Made by a program: the position numbers and the translations under genes
Notes under the pieces: model-generated
What the model was told of the DNA's origin: nothing
The model's input: only the letters and a program-made list of their open reading frames with translations
Databases searched by the model: none
In this document: positions 34,446 to 43,633 of the stretch, piece by piece
Numbering within the stretch: the first letter of the stretch is position 1
How the letters are laid out: each line of letters opens with the position of its first letter
Assembly (NCBI RefSeq): GCF_000374845.1
Contig: NZ_KB895419.1
Span: forward strand, 186,001-250,000
Length of the DNA stretch: 64,000 nucleotides
Reading direction: 5' to 3'
From: Paenibacillus terrigena DSM 21567
GTDB lineage: Bacteria; Bacillota; Bacilli; Paenibacillales; Paenibacillaceae

Positions 34446-34492
34446 CTTATAAATACTTATTGAAATTAACAATGTGCTTATATATACTTATT
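34446..34492 (+). promoter_or_regulatory. Paired direct repeats: candidate DeoR-type operator
   Basis: CTTATAAATACTTATT (34446-34461) and CTTATATATACTTATT (34477-34492) differ at one position and start 31 bases apart, three helical turns. Each unit itself holds two CTTAT boxes ten bases apart, so four boxes lie on one face of the helix. The second repeat overlaps the -10 box of the promoter at 34460-34488, so a repressor bound here would block transcription. Confidence 0.65.
34460..34488 (+). promoter_or_regulatory. Promoter of the deoR-nagA operon
   Basis: TTGAAA (34460-34465), 17-base spacer, TATACT (34483-34488), overlapping the repeat boxes. Confidence 0.7.
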
Positions 34493-34528
34493 ATATTGAT
34501 TGAATTGCCGAATGAGGAGGGAATGGAG

Positions 34529-35317
34529 ATGTTCCAAGAGGAGAGATTATTGAAAATCTTAGCCTATTTAAAAGCGCATCAATCCATGAGCGTTGGCGAA
34601 ATTTGCTCGCATTTCCAAGTATCGCGAGATACGGCGCGTCGAGATATTGTCAGGTTAGTTCAAGAAGGTGTTGTTGAACGAACGCATGGCGGGGTGGCCC
34701 TGCCAGAGCTTCAGAAGGAGCTTTCCTCCTATCAAGATCGTCTCATTGAGGAATCCTCCAGCAAGGACGAAATTGGCCGACTCAGCGCCAAACTGATTCG
34801 CGATCATGAGACGGTCTACTTGGACGTCTCGACGACGGTTCAATTTGTCGCGGAACATGTTGAGGCCAAACAGATTACCGCAGTTACCCATTCCATCGAT
34901 AATGTTAGCATTCTATCCAAACGAGAGGATCTGAGCATTTATGTGCTCGGCGGTTATCTGCACATCCAGAACCGCCTCTTATCCGGTCCTTCCGTCGTCG
35001 ATAAAATTCGCGAAATTCGCGCAGACAAAGCATTTATCGGAGCAACGGCCATTCGCCCAGACGGACTCTATTATCCGTATGAAGAAGATGTCAGGGTGAA
35101 GAAAGAAATGGCTAGGCAGTCCGATCAAGTGATTCTTGTCGTGGATCATACGAAATTTGGGGCGAAATCGAGATTCAAGCTCGATTTTGAGTACGTCGAT
35201 ATTATCGTGACCGATCAACCGGTTTCAAGCGAAATGAGAGAACTATTGGATGCTAGAAATATTACGCTGATCGAATGCACGACAGAAAATCCACAGGATG
35301 GAGCTGAATCGCGATGA
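34529..35317 (+). CDS. DeoR/GlpR-family sugar-phosphate repressor
   Basis: A 262-residue DeoR-family regulator. The N-terminal helix-turn-helix reads 'EERLLKILAYLKAHQSMSVGEICSHFQVSRDTARRDI' in pieces, with 'THGGVALP' closing the wing. The DeoR sensor domain has 'VYLDVSTTVQFVAEHV', 'VTHSIDNVS', 'VLGGYLHIQNRLLSGP', 'KAFIGATAI' and 'VVDHTKFG', which bind a phosphorylated sugar. In-frame ATGs at 34397 and 34523 exist; GGAGG at 34516-34520 fits ATG 34529. It overlaps nagA by four bases, so GlcNAc-6-P or GlcN-6-P is the likely effector. Repeated CTTAT boxes upstream are the probable binding site. Confidence 0.9.
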   Translation: MFQEERLLKILAYLKAHQSMSVGEICSHFQVSRDTARRDIVRLVQEGVVERTHGGVALPELQKELSSYQDRLIEESSSKDEIGRLSAKLIRDHETVYLDVSTTVQFVAEHVEAKQITAVTHSIDNVSILSKREDLSIYVLGGYLHIQNRLLSGPSVVDKIREIRADKAFIGATAIRPDGLYYPYEEDVRVKKEMARQSDQVILVVDHTKFGAKSRFKLDFEYVDIIVTDQPVSSEMRELLDARNITLIECTTENPQDGAESR

Positions 35318-36468
35318 ATCATAAGATGATCACAAATGTGAACGTATTGCTGCCTCATCAATTATTACCTTCGTCTACGGTCTGGATCGCAGATGGAAAG
35401 ATCGAGCGAATTGAGACGCAAGAGAGCTTGCAAATCGACGAAAGATACGAACGTATCGATGGTCAAGGCATGTGGCTGATCCCTGGCATGATCGATGTTC
35501 ATATTCATGGCGCAAATGGATACGACATGATGGATGGAACCGAAGCCAGTATTCAAGCGGTATCTCGTGCATGTGCAGCAACAGGATGTTCTTCGTTCTT
35601 GGCAACTTCAGTGAGTTCCACGATAGAAGATTTGCTGAACATGATTCGCAGCGTGAAATCGGTGATTGGTCATGAGCATGGGGCGAAAATCGTGGGTATT
35701 CACTTGGAAGGGCCGTACTTGAACCCGAAGCGCAAAGGAATGCAGAATGAGAAGTATCTTCGTCATCCTGATCTTGAAGAAATGAAGCTGATTTTCCAGG
35801 AAGCGGGTTCACTCATTAAGATGGTGACGATCGCGCCGGAATTGCCGGGTGGATTAGAACTGATATCTTATTTGAAAGAACAAGGAGTGGTCATCGCCGT
35901 TGCCCACTCCGATGCGACATACGAGGAGGCAAAAGAGGCATTTGGCGCGGGCGCAAGCCATGTGACTCATTGCTTTAACGGGATGCGACCGATTCATCAT
36001 CGAGATCCCGGTCTCATCGTCGCCGCATTCGAGGAACCACATGTGAGCCTGCAAGCAATTGTCGATCAAGTTCACTTGCATCCTGCAATCGTCCGGCTGA
36101 TGCATCGTATCAAAGGGCCGGAAGGGATGGTGCTCATTACGGACGCGCTTCAAGCGATGGGACTTGGTGATGGGGATTACCTATTCGGCGGCCATCATGT
36201 TCATGTAACGGAGGGGATTGCTAGGCTAGCCGATGGTACTTTGGCATCGAGTACGGTGACGATGAATGAAGCGCTGCGTCTGACAGTTGAGAACGGAATA
36301 CCTTTAATCGATGCGGTGCAGATGGCATCGACATCACCCGCACGGATCTTAGGATTGTCGAGTAAAGGGAATATTGAAGTCGGATTCGATGCGGATTTCG
36401 TCTTGCTTAACGAGAAATATGAAGTGCAATGGACCATGGTCGAAGGCGTCATTTCATGTAAAGCCTGA
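35314..36468 (+). CDS. nagA: N-acetylglucosamine-6-phosphate deacetylase
   Basis: A 384-residue amidohydrolase of normal NagA length. It shows 'MIDVHIHGANGYDMMDG' (metal-binding HxH), 'GIHLEGPYLNPKRKGM' (metal-binding Glu), 'VAHSDATYEEA', 'THCFNGMRPIHHR' and catalytic Asp in 'LITDALQAMG'. NagA removes the acetyl group from GlcNAc-6-P to give GlcN-6-P for NagB. It overlaps deoR by four bases. No nagB lies in the window. Amino sugars released by the GH85 enzyme at 16.8 kb could feed this step, which is inference. Confidence 0.95.
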   Translation: MNHKMITNVNVLLPHQLLPSSTVWIADGKIERIETQESLQIDERYERIDGQGMWLIPGMIDVHIHGANGYDMMDGTEASIQAVSRACAATGCSSFLATSVSSTIEDLLNMIRSVKSVIGHEHGAKIVGIHLEGPYLNPKRKGMQNEKYLRHPDLEEMKLIFQEAGSLIKMVTIAPELPGGLELISYLKEQGVVIAVAHSDATYEEAKEAFGAGASHVTHCFNGMRPIHHRDPGLIVAAFEEPHVSLQAIVDQVHLHPAIVRLMHRIKGPEGMVLITDALQAMGLGDGDYLFGGHHVHVTEGIARLADGTLASSTVTMNEALRLTVENGIPLIDAVQMASTSPARILGLSSKGNIEVGFDADFVLLNEKYEVQWTMVEGVISCKA

Positions 36469-36487
36469 TATGTTCAGGCTTTTCTTT
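36461..36487 (+). terminator. Terminator overlapping the nagA stop codon
   Basis: AAGCCTGA (36461-36468, including the TGA) pairs with TCAGGCTT (36474-36481), then TTCTTT. Confidence 0.8.
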
Positions 36488-36608
36488 GTTATATTCTCGA
36501 CCTCTTCTTATGTAGTCGATTTAGCAAAATTGGAACAGCAGCTTCTCTTCCTGACAGCTATAATAAGTTCAAATGACATCACCGCGCGGAGAAAGGAAAG
36601 ATGATGCA

Positions 36609-37493
36609 TTGAATTACGCAGAGGATATGAGGCGAAGTATCGCTTATATCGAAATGAACTTGAAAAAGGATCTAAATGCCAATGAGATCGCAGATCATAT
36701 TGGATATTCGGTTTATCACTTTTGCAGAGTGTTCAGCATGGTTCAAGGCGTGCCGCCAATGGACTTTGTCCGTAAGAAGAGATTGAATCAAGCCAGGAGG
36801 GAGCTGCTCTTAGGCCGCAAAGTCATTGATATTGCATTGGAATTTGGTTTTGAGACGGCAAGCGGCTTCTCCAAAGCCTTTCGTAAGGAATTTGGCTACA
36901 GCCCCACGGTTTACATTGCCAAGATTAACAACTTCAGTACAAGTCAATCTGCATCGAGTACAGGAGGGTTTCAAATGAATCCAATGATCACGAGTAAACC
37001 TGCATTCAAGGTGGCAGGGTATGGCATTCGAACTAACATTGCAAGCGGTTATACCAAAGATATCGCAGCTTACTGGGACACATATATCGGTGAGAATCTA
37101 GAGAACAAAATGTATACCCAGTTGAATCCGCCAGCACATGGGGAGGTGGGGATCTGTATTCCTTCCTCGGATGATGGCAATATCATCTATTTATTTGGTG
37201 TCATTGTTGAAGATTACGCCAAAGTTACACCAGATATGATGACATGGGAAGTTCCAGGAGCGAAATATGCCGTCTTCACTACGCCCCCCGTTGATAACAT
37301 GGATTCAGCGTCTTCCTATGATGCGGATCCACTATCAACAGCGGTGAAGGCAACCTGGAAATACATTTTCGAGGAATGGTTCCCAAGTAGCGATTATGCC
37401 TATGATGAATCCAAACTTGACTTTGAATTCTATGATGAACGCTGCCACGGATTGAAAGATGCTGTCATGGATATTTATGTTCCGATTAAGTAA
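36609..37493 (+). CDS. AraC-family regulator with GyrI-like effector domain
   Basis: A 294-residue two-domain regulator. The N-terminal AraC helix-turn-helix (about 1-105) has 'LKKDLNANEIADHIGYSVYHFCRVF' and 'FGFETASGFSKAFRKEFGYSP' in pieces. The C-terminal ~155 residues start 'NPMITSKPAFKVAGYGIR' and are a GyrI-like/effector-binding domain ('VPGAKYAVFTTP'), as in the Rob/SoxS-like and BmrR-type drug sensors. ATG 36573 lies against a TATAAT and would be nearly leaderless; AAAGGA spaced ten bases before TTG 36609 is preferred, but the start is uncertain. It is followed closely by a methyltransferase gene (28-base gap), its likely partner or target. Confidence 0.85.
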   Translation: MNYAEDMRRSIAYIEMNLKKDLNANEIADHIGYSVYHFCRVFSMVQGVPPMDFVRKKRLNQARRELLLGRKVIDIALEFGFETASGFSKAFRKEFGYSPTVYIAKINNFSTSQSASSTGGFQMNPMITSKPAFKVAGYGIRTNIASGYTKDIAAYWDTYIGENLENKMYTQLNPPAHGEVGICIPSSDDGNIIYLFGVIVEDYAKVTPDMMTWEVPGAKYAVFTTPPVDNMDSASSYDADPLSTAVKATWKYIFEEWFPSSDYAYDESKLDFEFYDERCHGLKDAVMDIYVPIK

Positions 37494-37520
37494 CAGGCGG
37501 CAGGGAGAGGAATGGAGCTC

Positions 37521-38309
37521 ATGGACAAACACTATTATGGTGATTTATGTTCATTGTATTACGATATTGACAAGCCGACGGCACCGAGCGAAGAATTGAA
37601 CTATTTGTTATCTTTTGCATCGAAAGAAATGAGAATCTTAGAACCGATGTGTGGTTCGGGACGATTTATCATTCCGTTTGTGGAACGAGGATACCCCATC
37701 GATGGATTTGATGTATCGAAAGATATGATTGCAAGGTGCCGGGATAAACTACGCTCGATGGATTCATCATCTCGAATTGATTTATGCGATTTTGCAGCGT
37801 TTGATTCGAATAGAGAGCCTTATGACCTTATTTTTATCACAGCAGCATCTTTTTCATTGCTTACGGACAGAGCTGTGATCGACCAAGCTTTACAAATGAT
37901 GAAACATTCTCTGAAATCATCCGGACGAATTGTTCTCAGTGTGATAACCGATTTGGAATATCGCAACAATTCTTCCTCTAAGGTAGATGAGGCTAAACTC
38001 GAATCTGATGCGGAACATCAAAGTAAGAAAGTAAGAAAAGGTTCTATCGAAGTGGTGCTAAAAGGGGATTCGACCTATGATGCCGATGAGCAAATTCAAT
38101 CCTCTACATTGTCCTACGATCTTTATGTGGATGGTCGGTATGTTCATACAGAAGTTGAGGATATTAATCTGAGGCTGTATCACCCGAACGAGTTGGATGA
38201 TATTGTTGAGCAGTGCGGGTTGCAAATTGATCACAAATATACGAATTTTGATAAGAATCAATCTGATTTTCTTAACGCTGATGTCATCTTGTATGAGCTG
38301 CGAAAATAA
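37521..38309 (+). CDS. Class I SAM-dependent methyltransferase
   Basis: A 262-residue methyltransferase. Motif I is 'ILEPMCGSGRFIIPFVERG', followed by 'IDGFDVSKDMIARCRDKL' and motif IV-like 'YDLIFITAASFSLL'. Class I SAM proteins of this subtype act on small molecules or unknown substrates; the substrate cannot be inferred. An ATG at 37512 is in frame, but AGGGAGAGG at 37502-37510 is better spaced for 37521. It follows the AraC/GyrI-like regulator and ends at a strong terminator. Confidence 0.88.
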   Translation: MDKHYYGDLCSLYYDIDKPTAPSEELNYLLSFASKEMRILEPMCGSGRFIIPFVERGYPIDGFDVSKDMIARCRDKLRSMDSSSRIDLCDFAAFDSNREPYDLIFITAASFSLLTDRAVIDQALQMMKHSLKSSGRIVLSVITDLEYRNNSSSKVDEAKLESDAEHQSKKVRKGSIEVVLKGDSTYDADEQIQSSTLSYDLYVDGRYVHTEVEDINLRLYHPNELDDIVEQCGLQIDHKYTNFDKNQSDFLNADVILYELRK

Positions 38310-38313
38310 GGAG

Positions 38314-38367
38314 AAAGACTTCTGGCGGGATCCTTAAGAGGGGAGATCCCACCGAAGTCTTTTTTTT
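38314..38367. terminator. Terminator between the methyltransferase and ger operon 2
   Basis: AAAGACTTC (38314-38322) pairs with GAAGTCTTT, with an inner GGGATC/GATCCC stem, then eight T ending at 38367. Clearly functional for the plus strand; the minus-strand T run is weak. Confidence 0.88.
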
Positions 38368-38380
38368 GGTTCGTGGTTTT

Positions 38381-39547
38381 TTATCTTCTTAGTTTCCTCA
38401 TACCTGCGTTCTTAAGCTTCACTCTGACATTAACATGATCAATCATATCCGGACGAAGTCGAATCGTCTGACCTTTCTGATGACGATTCCAATAATTCAC
38501 ATGCTGACGGTAAATTTCTTCGCGAATGGAGAATAAATCGACGCCCTTCTGAACCCCATCGCGGAATGTTTTTAGTATTTCATTGCGGATATTTTGTTCT
38601 GCAAGTTTTTCCATTTTGTGCGGTTGCATATCTGTGAGCGCCTCTTCAATCGAACCGTCAATGAGTAACTGAATGGTGACCTTTGGGATTTGCTGAGGGC
38701 CTTCTAGCTTTACAGTAATTTTACTCTCAGGCACATTGAGTGCTAGCATCGCTACAGGCTTCTTATGGGGTTCGATTTGGAGTGCGGTATGTACAACATT
38801 TTTTGAAGCCCACCGTAATCCCGTAATGTCTTTTTTAGCCCACCAACCTTGAAACAGATCCTTCTCCATCGTAAAGAGTCCATCAATTGCATAAGCTTCC
38901 TTTGGTTTCAAATCTTCAAACCAATGATCTTTATTGAGCGAAATGCTAGGAAGGAGCAGCGTAGAGCCTGGACGCAACCAGTTGATGAACATTTCTCTCA
39001 GTGAAATGGGCTGAATGTAGGACTGCTGCATATAGACCTCCTTTGGTTGATGAAGGATGGAATTTATGGGTGACAAGTTGAACGTGGTTGGTGCAGCGAA
39101 CAGCTCTTTTATGGAGCTCCGAGTCCCATATACCCAAGGAGAGAATCGAATTTCATGATACCGCAGCATCGAATCGGTCATTCTACGGAGATTCTGCTTC
39201 ATCGCACGTTCATGAAAGACGACCGCACTGATATGCTCCCAAATGATAGGCAGCTGTGATGCTGTGAAAATATCATTCACAGCCGCGTCGAGCGTGTCAC
39301 CTTCACCTCGTCCTGTCCAGACCGGAATGTGTTCTTTGGATTTTGCGCCTTCTTGCTTCGCAAGGATGGTAAAGTCCAAGGATTGTGAATAGACGACAAA
39401 CTTGTTATTCTCATAATCAACCCCCATTGCCGTGACATAGTTCAAATCTTGAATGTTCTTCTTATCCCAGCAACCGGTTAAGGTTATTGTTAGCAACAAA
39501 AATATACCTATCGTGAACAAACTCATGATTCGTCGCGAATAAGTCAT
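38381..39547 (-). CDS. gerAC: Spore germination lipoprotein, GerC subunit (ger operon 2)
   Basis: A 388-residue GerAC-family lipoprotein with lipobox 'LTGC' (Cys26) and the canonical 'CWDKKNIQDLNYVTAMGVD' start of the mature protein. The C-terminal ~150 residues hold the conserved 'RNEILKTFRDGVQKGVDLFSIREEIYR' region in pieces, involved in the receptor core. It overlaps the A gene by four bases (ATGA) and is last in a B-A-C operon. It is similar in layout to the C protein of operon 3. Confidence 0.92.
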   Translation of the reverse strand: MTYSRRIMSLFTIGIFLLLTITLTGCWDKKNIQDLNYVTAMGVDYENNKFVVYSQSLDFTILAKQEGAKSKEHIPVWTGRGEGDTLDAAVNDIFTASQLPIIWEHISAVVFHERAMKQNLRRMTDSMLRYHEIRFSPWVYGTRSSIKELFAAPTTFNLSPINSILHQPKEVYMQQSYIQPISLREMFINWLRPGSTLLLPSISLNKDHWFEDLKPKEAYAIDGLFTMEKDLFQGWWAKKDITGLRWASKNVVHTALQIEPHKKPVAMLALNVPESKITVKLEGPQQIPKVTIQLLIDGSIEEALTDMQPHKMEKLAEQNIRNEILKTFRDGVQKGVDLFSIREEIYRQHVNYWNRHQKGQTIRLRPDMIDHVNVRVKLKNAGMRKLRR

Positions 39548-41052
39548 GTCTCATCTCCTTGCCTCGTCTCATCCATTGGGTGAATATAATGGGGACGTTT
39601 TCCATTTTGAGAAGGAGGAAAAGCCGCAATGGACTTAAACATGTCACGGAAAGAAGGCGGTGAAATGGGGGACAAATAGGAGATTCCGAAGGATTCTAAT
39701 GTGGACAAGTACAGCAATATCCCCAGCATGGAAATAAAAAACCCAAACATGCCAAAATAATTCGACATGAGCAGCACTCCAAATTTAAGGATACTAACGG
39801 TTCCACTTAAGGATTGATTCACGAGTGTGAATGTGGCAACCGCATTGACCGCTGCAACAACTAACATGGTTGGAGAACCCAATCCTGCACGTATCGCCGC
39901 ATCCCCTACAATTAATCCACCTACAACGGCAACGGTTTGTCCAACGGCTTTGGGCAAGCGGGCCCCAGCTTCACGGAAGATCTCGAATAATCCGAGCATA
40001 AGAATCAATTCCATCGCTGCAGTGAAGGGAAGTCCCATTCTTGCTGTTGTCACTGTGGCTAGCAGCGGAAGAGGAAGCTGCTCGACGTTAAATGCACATA
40101 ATGCTAACCAGAATCCAGGTATGAAAATGGATATGATTAGCCCAATTACGCGTAATAGACGTTGAAATGTTACGAAGAAATACGGAAAATGGACATCTTC
40201 AGGTGATTTCAGCTCCAATAAGAGATCAGCTGGACCGATCAACGCCATGGGGACTGTATCCACAATAATGGAAAATCGGCCTCGAACCAATGCCTGTACG
40301 ACATAATCTGGCCTTCCGATATAATCCAACAACGGGAACAAGGAATATTTCGAATCTCCCAGTGCTTCGCCAAGCTGGGAACTGCTAACAACCGAATCCA
40401 CGTCAATCTTGGATAAGCGCTGTTTCACGGTTTCGATCATTTCTTTATTGGCAACATCCTCCAAATATAACAAGGCGATATTCGTCTGAGATCGTCTTCC
40501 GATGATACGGGTTTCAATTTTTAACGATTCGGTCTTAAGACGTTTGCGAATTAATCCAAGATTGGTCGTGATGTTCTCTGTAAACCCATCTTTCGGTCCT
40601 TTGATCGAAATTTCAGTGCTTGATTCTTCAGGTGTGCGATTTGGGGCATCTGAGATATCCAGTGTGTAGAACACATTCTGTAGAGGCACGCATATGAGCA
40701 AATATCCGCTGAATACTTTGGTTATTGCCTCATGAACGCCTTTGGAAGCATCAATCTTATCAATAGCTAGGAGTGGGTTGTGTTGTAATTCCTCTATCCA
40801 ATGATGGTTATGCAGCATTTGATGAATTTTTGGAATGATGAATTGATTGATCTGCTTGTGGTCGGTCACACCATCACACCACACAAGATTGATCTCCATC
40901 ACAGATAAATCTGTACCGAATACGAGGGAATGGTATTCGATATCTGCGCAATTAGACAAGCGTTGTCTCAGATTCGCATAGGTTAACGGCATACTGGGCG
41001 TAGGATTTAAGTTGTCAGATTGTTCTATCGGATTACTGGGTTGATGTGTCAT
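39544..41052 (-). CDS. gerAA: Spore germination protein, GerA subunit (ger operon 2)
   Basis: A 502-residue GerA-family protein. The N-terminal soluble domain carries the diagnostic 'ISIKGPKDGFTE' and 'NLGLIRKRLKTESL'. The membrane half has 'FREAGARLPKAVGQTVAVVGG' in two pieces. An ATG at 41076 is in frame, but AGGAGG ten bases before the ATG at 41052 sets the start, leaving a 20-base overlap with the B gene. The A subunit forms the receptor's channel-like core with B and C in the spore inner membrane. Confidence 0.93.
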   Translation of the reverse strand: MTHQPSNPIEQSDNLNPTPSMPLTYANLRQRLSNCADIEYHSLVFGTDLSVMEINLVWCDGVTDHKQINQFIIPKIHQMLHNHHWIEELQHNPLLAIDKIDASKGVHEAITKVFSGYLLICVPLQNVFYTLDISDAPNRTPEESSTEISIKGPKDGFTENITTNLGLIRKRLKTESLKIETRIIGRRSQTNIALLYLEDVANKEMIETVKQRLSKIDVDSVVSSSQLGEALGDSKYSLFPLLDYIGRPDYVVQALVRGRFSIIVDTVPMALIGPADLLLELKSPEDVHFPYFFVTFQRLLRVIGLIISIFIPGFWLALCAFNVEQLPLPLLATVTTARMGLPFTAAMELILMLGLFEIFREAGARLPKAVGQTVAVVGGLIVGDAAIRAGLGSPTMLVVAAVNAVATFTLVNQSLSGTVSILKFGVLLMSNYFGMFGFFISMLGILLYLSTLESFGISYLSPISPPSFRDMFKSIAAFPPSQNGKRPHYIHPMDETRQGDET

Positions 41053-42145
41053 GGGGTTTAATCCTCCTGTTAGCATGATGTAACCGGGTCAGCAGACAAA
41101 GGATGAAGGATAAGACGATAATGCCTATCGCCGTGATTGGATAGTAGTACGAATACAACCAATTCATAAACACCATATCACTCATACTGAACTGTACGGT
41201 AAGGATCAAAGCGATAGATACGGATATGCAAAAAATGAATTTAGGGAGCTTGCTTCGGATGGGCGTAAGATCGTAAATGAAAAATATCGCCAGGGAAATG
41301 CGAATAAACGCTCCGGATAACCATTGGTAAATGGATAGAAAATCTAAATGATTGATATACTTGCCGATCGTAACTAGTCGCCATTGTTCAAAGACAGGAA
41401 ACCGTAGCTCCATGGCAATTTCACGACCAAAGTTCGCGATGGAGCCCAAATAAGGACCGATCGTTAATCCAGCAAGACATATCGCAAGAATAGCTAAGCC
41501 TCGATAGCTTGCCTTCGTCGAGAGATGATGCTGTAGTAAGAGGAACATGAACAGTTCCACCATGCCGGCTCCAGGGTATAACAAGCCTCTTAGGATCGGG
41601 TAGAAGCCATTCTCGAGTACTGGCGTGATCAAGCTGTAATCTTTATATTGAAAGTTCACTCCCATGACAAAATAACCAAGGATAAGGACAACTGGCAGCA
41701 AAGCGCCTGCACAGATGGCAATAGAACGAATCCCGGCAAGTGCCGCTAATGAGCATAAGATGGTCAAAATCGTTGCGAGCATGTAGACAGGGGTTTTCGT
41801 TAGGTAGGATGTGTTCGTCCAATTGGTCGTATCTTTTAAGGATACGAAGGCAACGGAGAATAAATACACAAGCAGAATTCCAACGATGATCCAGGCTATG
41901 AAGGCGCCAGATTGTTCTTTCAACCACGAATAGATGGGGCGTGTCCCTTTACGGTTCATAACATAGAGCAAGGCAGGAATCCATAGGAAAGCGATGCACA
42001 TGACAAGTAAAATACTGATCCAGCCATCGCTTCCCGTACTTTGGAGCAGAAGCGGGATAATATGAACATGGTTAAGTAATCCGGTCGATAAGATCATGAT
42101 CATGCAGGCTTGAAAAAAAGTAACGGATTTTGTGCCAGCTTTCAT
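41033..42145 (-). CDS. gerAB: Spore germination protein, GerB permease-like subunit (ger operon 2)
   Basis: A 370-residue APC-type membrane protein with about ten helices. The start 'KSVTFFQACMIMILSTGLLNHVHIIPLLL' (in pieces) is nearly the same as that of the B protein in operon 3 ('SFIQSVMIIMLSTGLLNHVIIIP'), showing that operons 2 and 3 are close relatives. It is expected to bind the germinant. It is the first gene of the B-A-C operon, with AGGAGT before the ATG. I found no clear sigma-G promoter in the 162 bases upstream. Confidence 0.92.
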   Translation of the reverse strand: MKAGTKSVTFFQACMIMILSTGLLNHVHIIPLLLQSTGSDGWISILLVMCIAFLWIPALLYVMNRKGTRPIYSWLKEQSGAFIAWIIVGILLVYLFSVAFVSLKDTTNWTNTSYLTKTPVYMLATILTILCSLAALAGIRSIAICAGALLPVVLILGYFVMGVNFQYKDYSLITPVLENGFYPILRGLLYPGAGMVELFMFLLLQHHLSTKASYRGLAILAICLAGLTIGPYLGSIANFGREIAMELRFPVFEQWRLVTIGKYINHLDFLSIYQWLSGAFIRISLAIFFIYDLTPIRSKLPKFIFCISVSIALILTVQFSMSDMVFMNWLYSYYYPITAIGIIVLSFILCLLTRLHHANRRIKPHDTSTQ

Positions 42146-42307
42146 AGTGAACTCCTAACATTGCAAGATGGTGTTAATGTGCTCCAACACCTGTGAAATC
42201 ATTCCATTGCGGGGGGAATTCGTCGCCAAAATCCATTGTGAAAGGTTACGATTGGATGGTAAGATCGGGAAGACGCTGTGTAAAATGAAGTCTAAGGGGA
42301 GAAGGAA

Positions 42308-42691
42308 ATGATTGAATATTTGAACATCCATCATGTGAGTCTCGCAGTACGCGATTTAACGAAAGCCAAACAATTTTATAAAGAGATTCTTCAGTTGCCA
42401 GAATTGACGCGTCCACCGTTTCAATCCAATGGGGCATGGTATGCCATCGGCGATCAGCAGCTTCATCTAATCGAATGTCCGGAAGGCGAGGCGCTTCGCA
42501 AAGGTCCGATCCATACACAAGATAGTCACTTTGCAGTGTGGGTGAAGAGCTATCGAGATACGATAGACTGGTTGGAGCAATCGGGGATACCCTATGAAGC
42601 CAGACCAGAGAGCGTTGCGGGATTTACACAGATTTACATTCTAGATGTTGATCATCATATCATTGAGTTCGATGCACCCTATGGTTCCTAA
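42308..42691 (+). CDS. VOC-superfamily (glyoxalase-fold) protein
   Basis: A 127-residue single vicinal-oxygen-chelate domain: 'LNIHHVSLAVRDLTKAKQFYKEIL' at the start, 'WYAIGDQQLHLIE' and the closing 'YILDVDHHIIEFDAPYG' with a metal-ligand Glu. The set of His and Glu residues (H11, H52, E124 approximately) suits a metal-dependent member such as a glyoxalase-like or fosfomycin/bleomycin-type protein. The substrate is not recognisable. GGGGAGAAGG precedes the ATG. Confidence 0.88.
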   Translation: MIEYLNIHHVSLAVRDLTKAKQFYKEILQLPELTRPPFQSNGAWYAIGDQQLHLIECPEGEALRKGPIHTQDSHFAVWVKSYRDTIDWLEQSGIPYEARPESVAGFTQIYILDVDHHIIEFDAPYGS

Positions 42692-42781
42692 GTTGACTTT
42701 CGAAGAGCAACATCATACAAGAAAAATGAACATCTTTGATCTATAATGAGAGCACATTGACGGAGAGAAGGTGTAGAGATT

Positions 42782-43633
42782 TTGTCTCACGAGTTGCGCG
42801 AGATCCGCTTCGATGCAGACCTGCGGGTGGAAGCGTACCGTTTTGAAGGCATTATGCAGAATTTCCCCAATCACTTTCACGATTACTATGTTATTGGCTT
42901 TATCGAGCAAGGGAAAAGGCATGTCATATGCAACAATGAGGAGTTTATTGTAAATAGCGGCGATGTCGTGATCTTCAACCCGCATGACCCACATGCTTGC
43001 GCACAGATCGACGGGAGATCTCTGGATTATCGTTCGTTGAATATACAGCCCGAAGTGATGCGTCAATACGTCATGGAGATTACAGGGACGGCCCGTTTCC
43101 CGCGCTTCACCAAGGTGGTTATTTATCATAGTGAGCTCGCAGATTCGCTTCGCGATTTACATCGTATGATATGTGACGAACAGCCTGATTTCAAAAAAGA
43201 AGAGCTCATGATGCTGCTTATCGAGCAATTACTAACCGATTATTCGGATGTAGAGACCCTGGGTCATGATCGGGAACTGAGCGCTGAAATCATCGCAGTG
43301 TCAGCTTACATCGATGCGAACTACATGAGGAATATCAAGTTGGACCAATTCAGTCAATTAACGGGGTTAAGTAAATATTATCTGGTTCGTTCTTTCACGA
43401 GAGAGAAAGGGATCTCACCGTACAGCTATCTGGAGACGACGCGGATCAACAACGCCAAGAGGCTTCTAGAATCAGGCGTGTCACCAAGTGAAGTGGCTTT
43501 TCTATGTGGCTTTAGTGATCAGAGTCATTTTACGAAATTTTTCAAAAAGCTGATCGGGTTAACACCTAAGCAATATATGCGGGTATTTGTTAGTGAACAG
43601 GGATCAAGGCGGTTTACACTTTATGGGGGATAA
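42782..43633 (+). CDS. AraC-family regulator with N-terminal cupin
   Basis: A 283-residue regulator. The N-terminal cupin (about 15-95) has '[19 protein letters not shown]' and '[16 protein letters not shown]'. The C-terminal AraC domain reads '[29 protein letters not shown]' and '[25 protein letters not shown]' in pieces. It starts with TTG at 42782, supported by GAAGGTG nine bases upstream and by the fact that no in-frame ATG precedes the cupin. It overlaps the next gene by 11 bases. A common pattern is an AraC regulator next to the EamA exporter it controls. Confidence 0.9.
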   Translation: MSHELREIRFDADLRVEAYRFEGIMQNFPNHFHDYYVIGFIEQGKRHVICNNEEFIVNSGDVVIFNPHDPHACAQIDGRSLDYRSLNIQPEVMRQYVMEITGTARFPRFTKVVIYHSELADSLRDLHRMICDEQPDFKKEELMMLLIEQLLTDYSDVETLGHDRELSAEIIAVSAYIDANYMRNIKLDQFSQLTGLSKYYLVRSFTREKGISPYSYLETTRINNAKRLLESGVSPSEVAFLCGFSDQSHFTKFFKKLIGLTPKQYMRVFVSEQGSRRFTLYGG

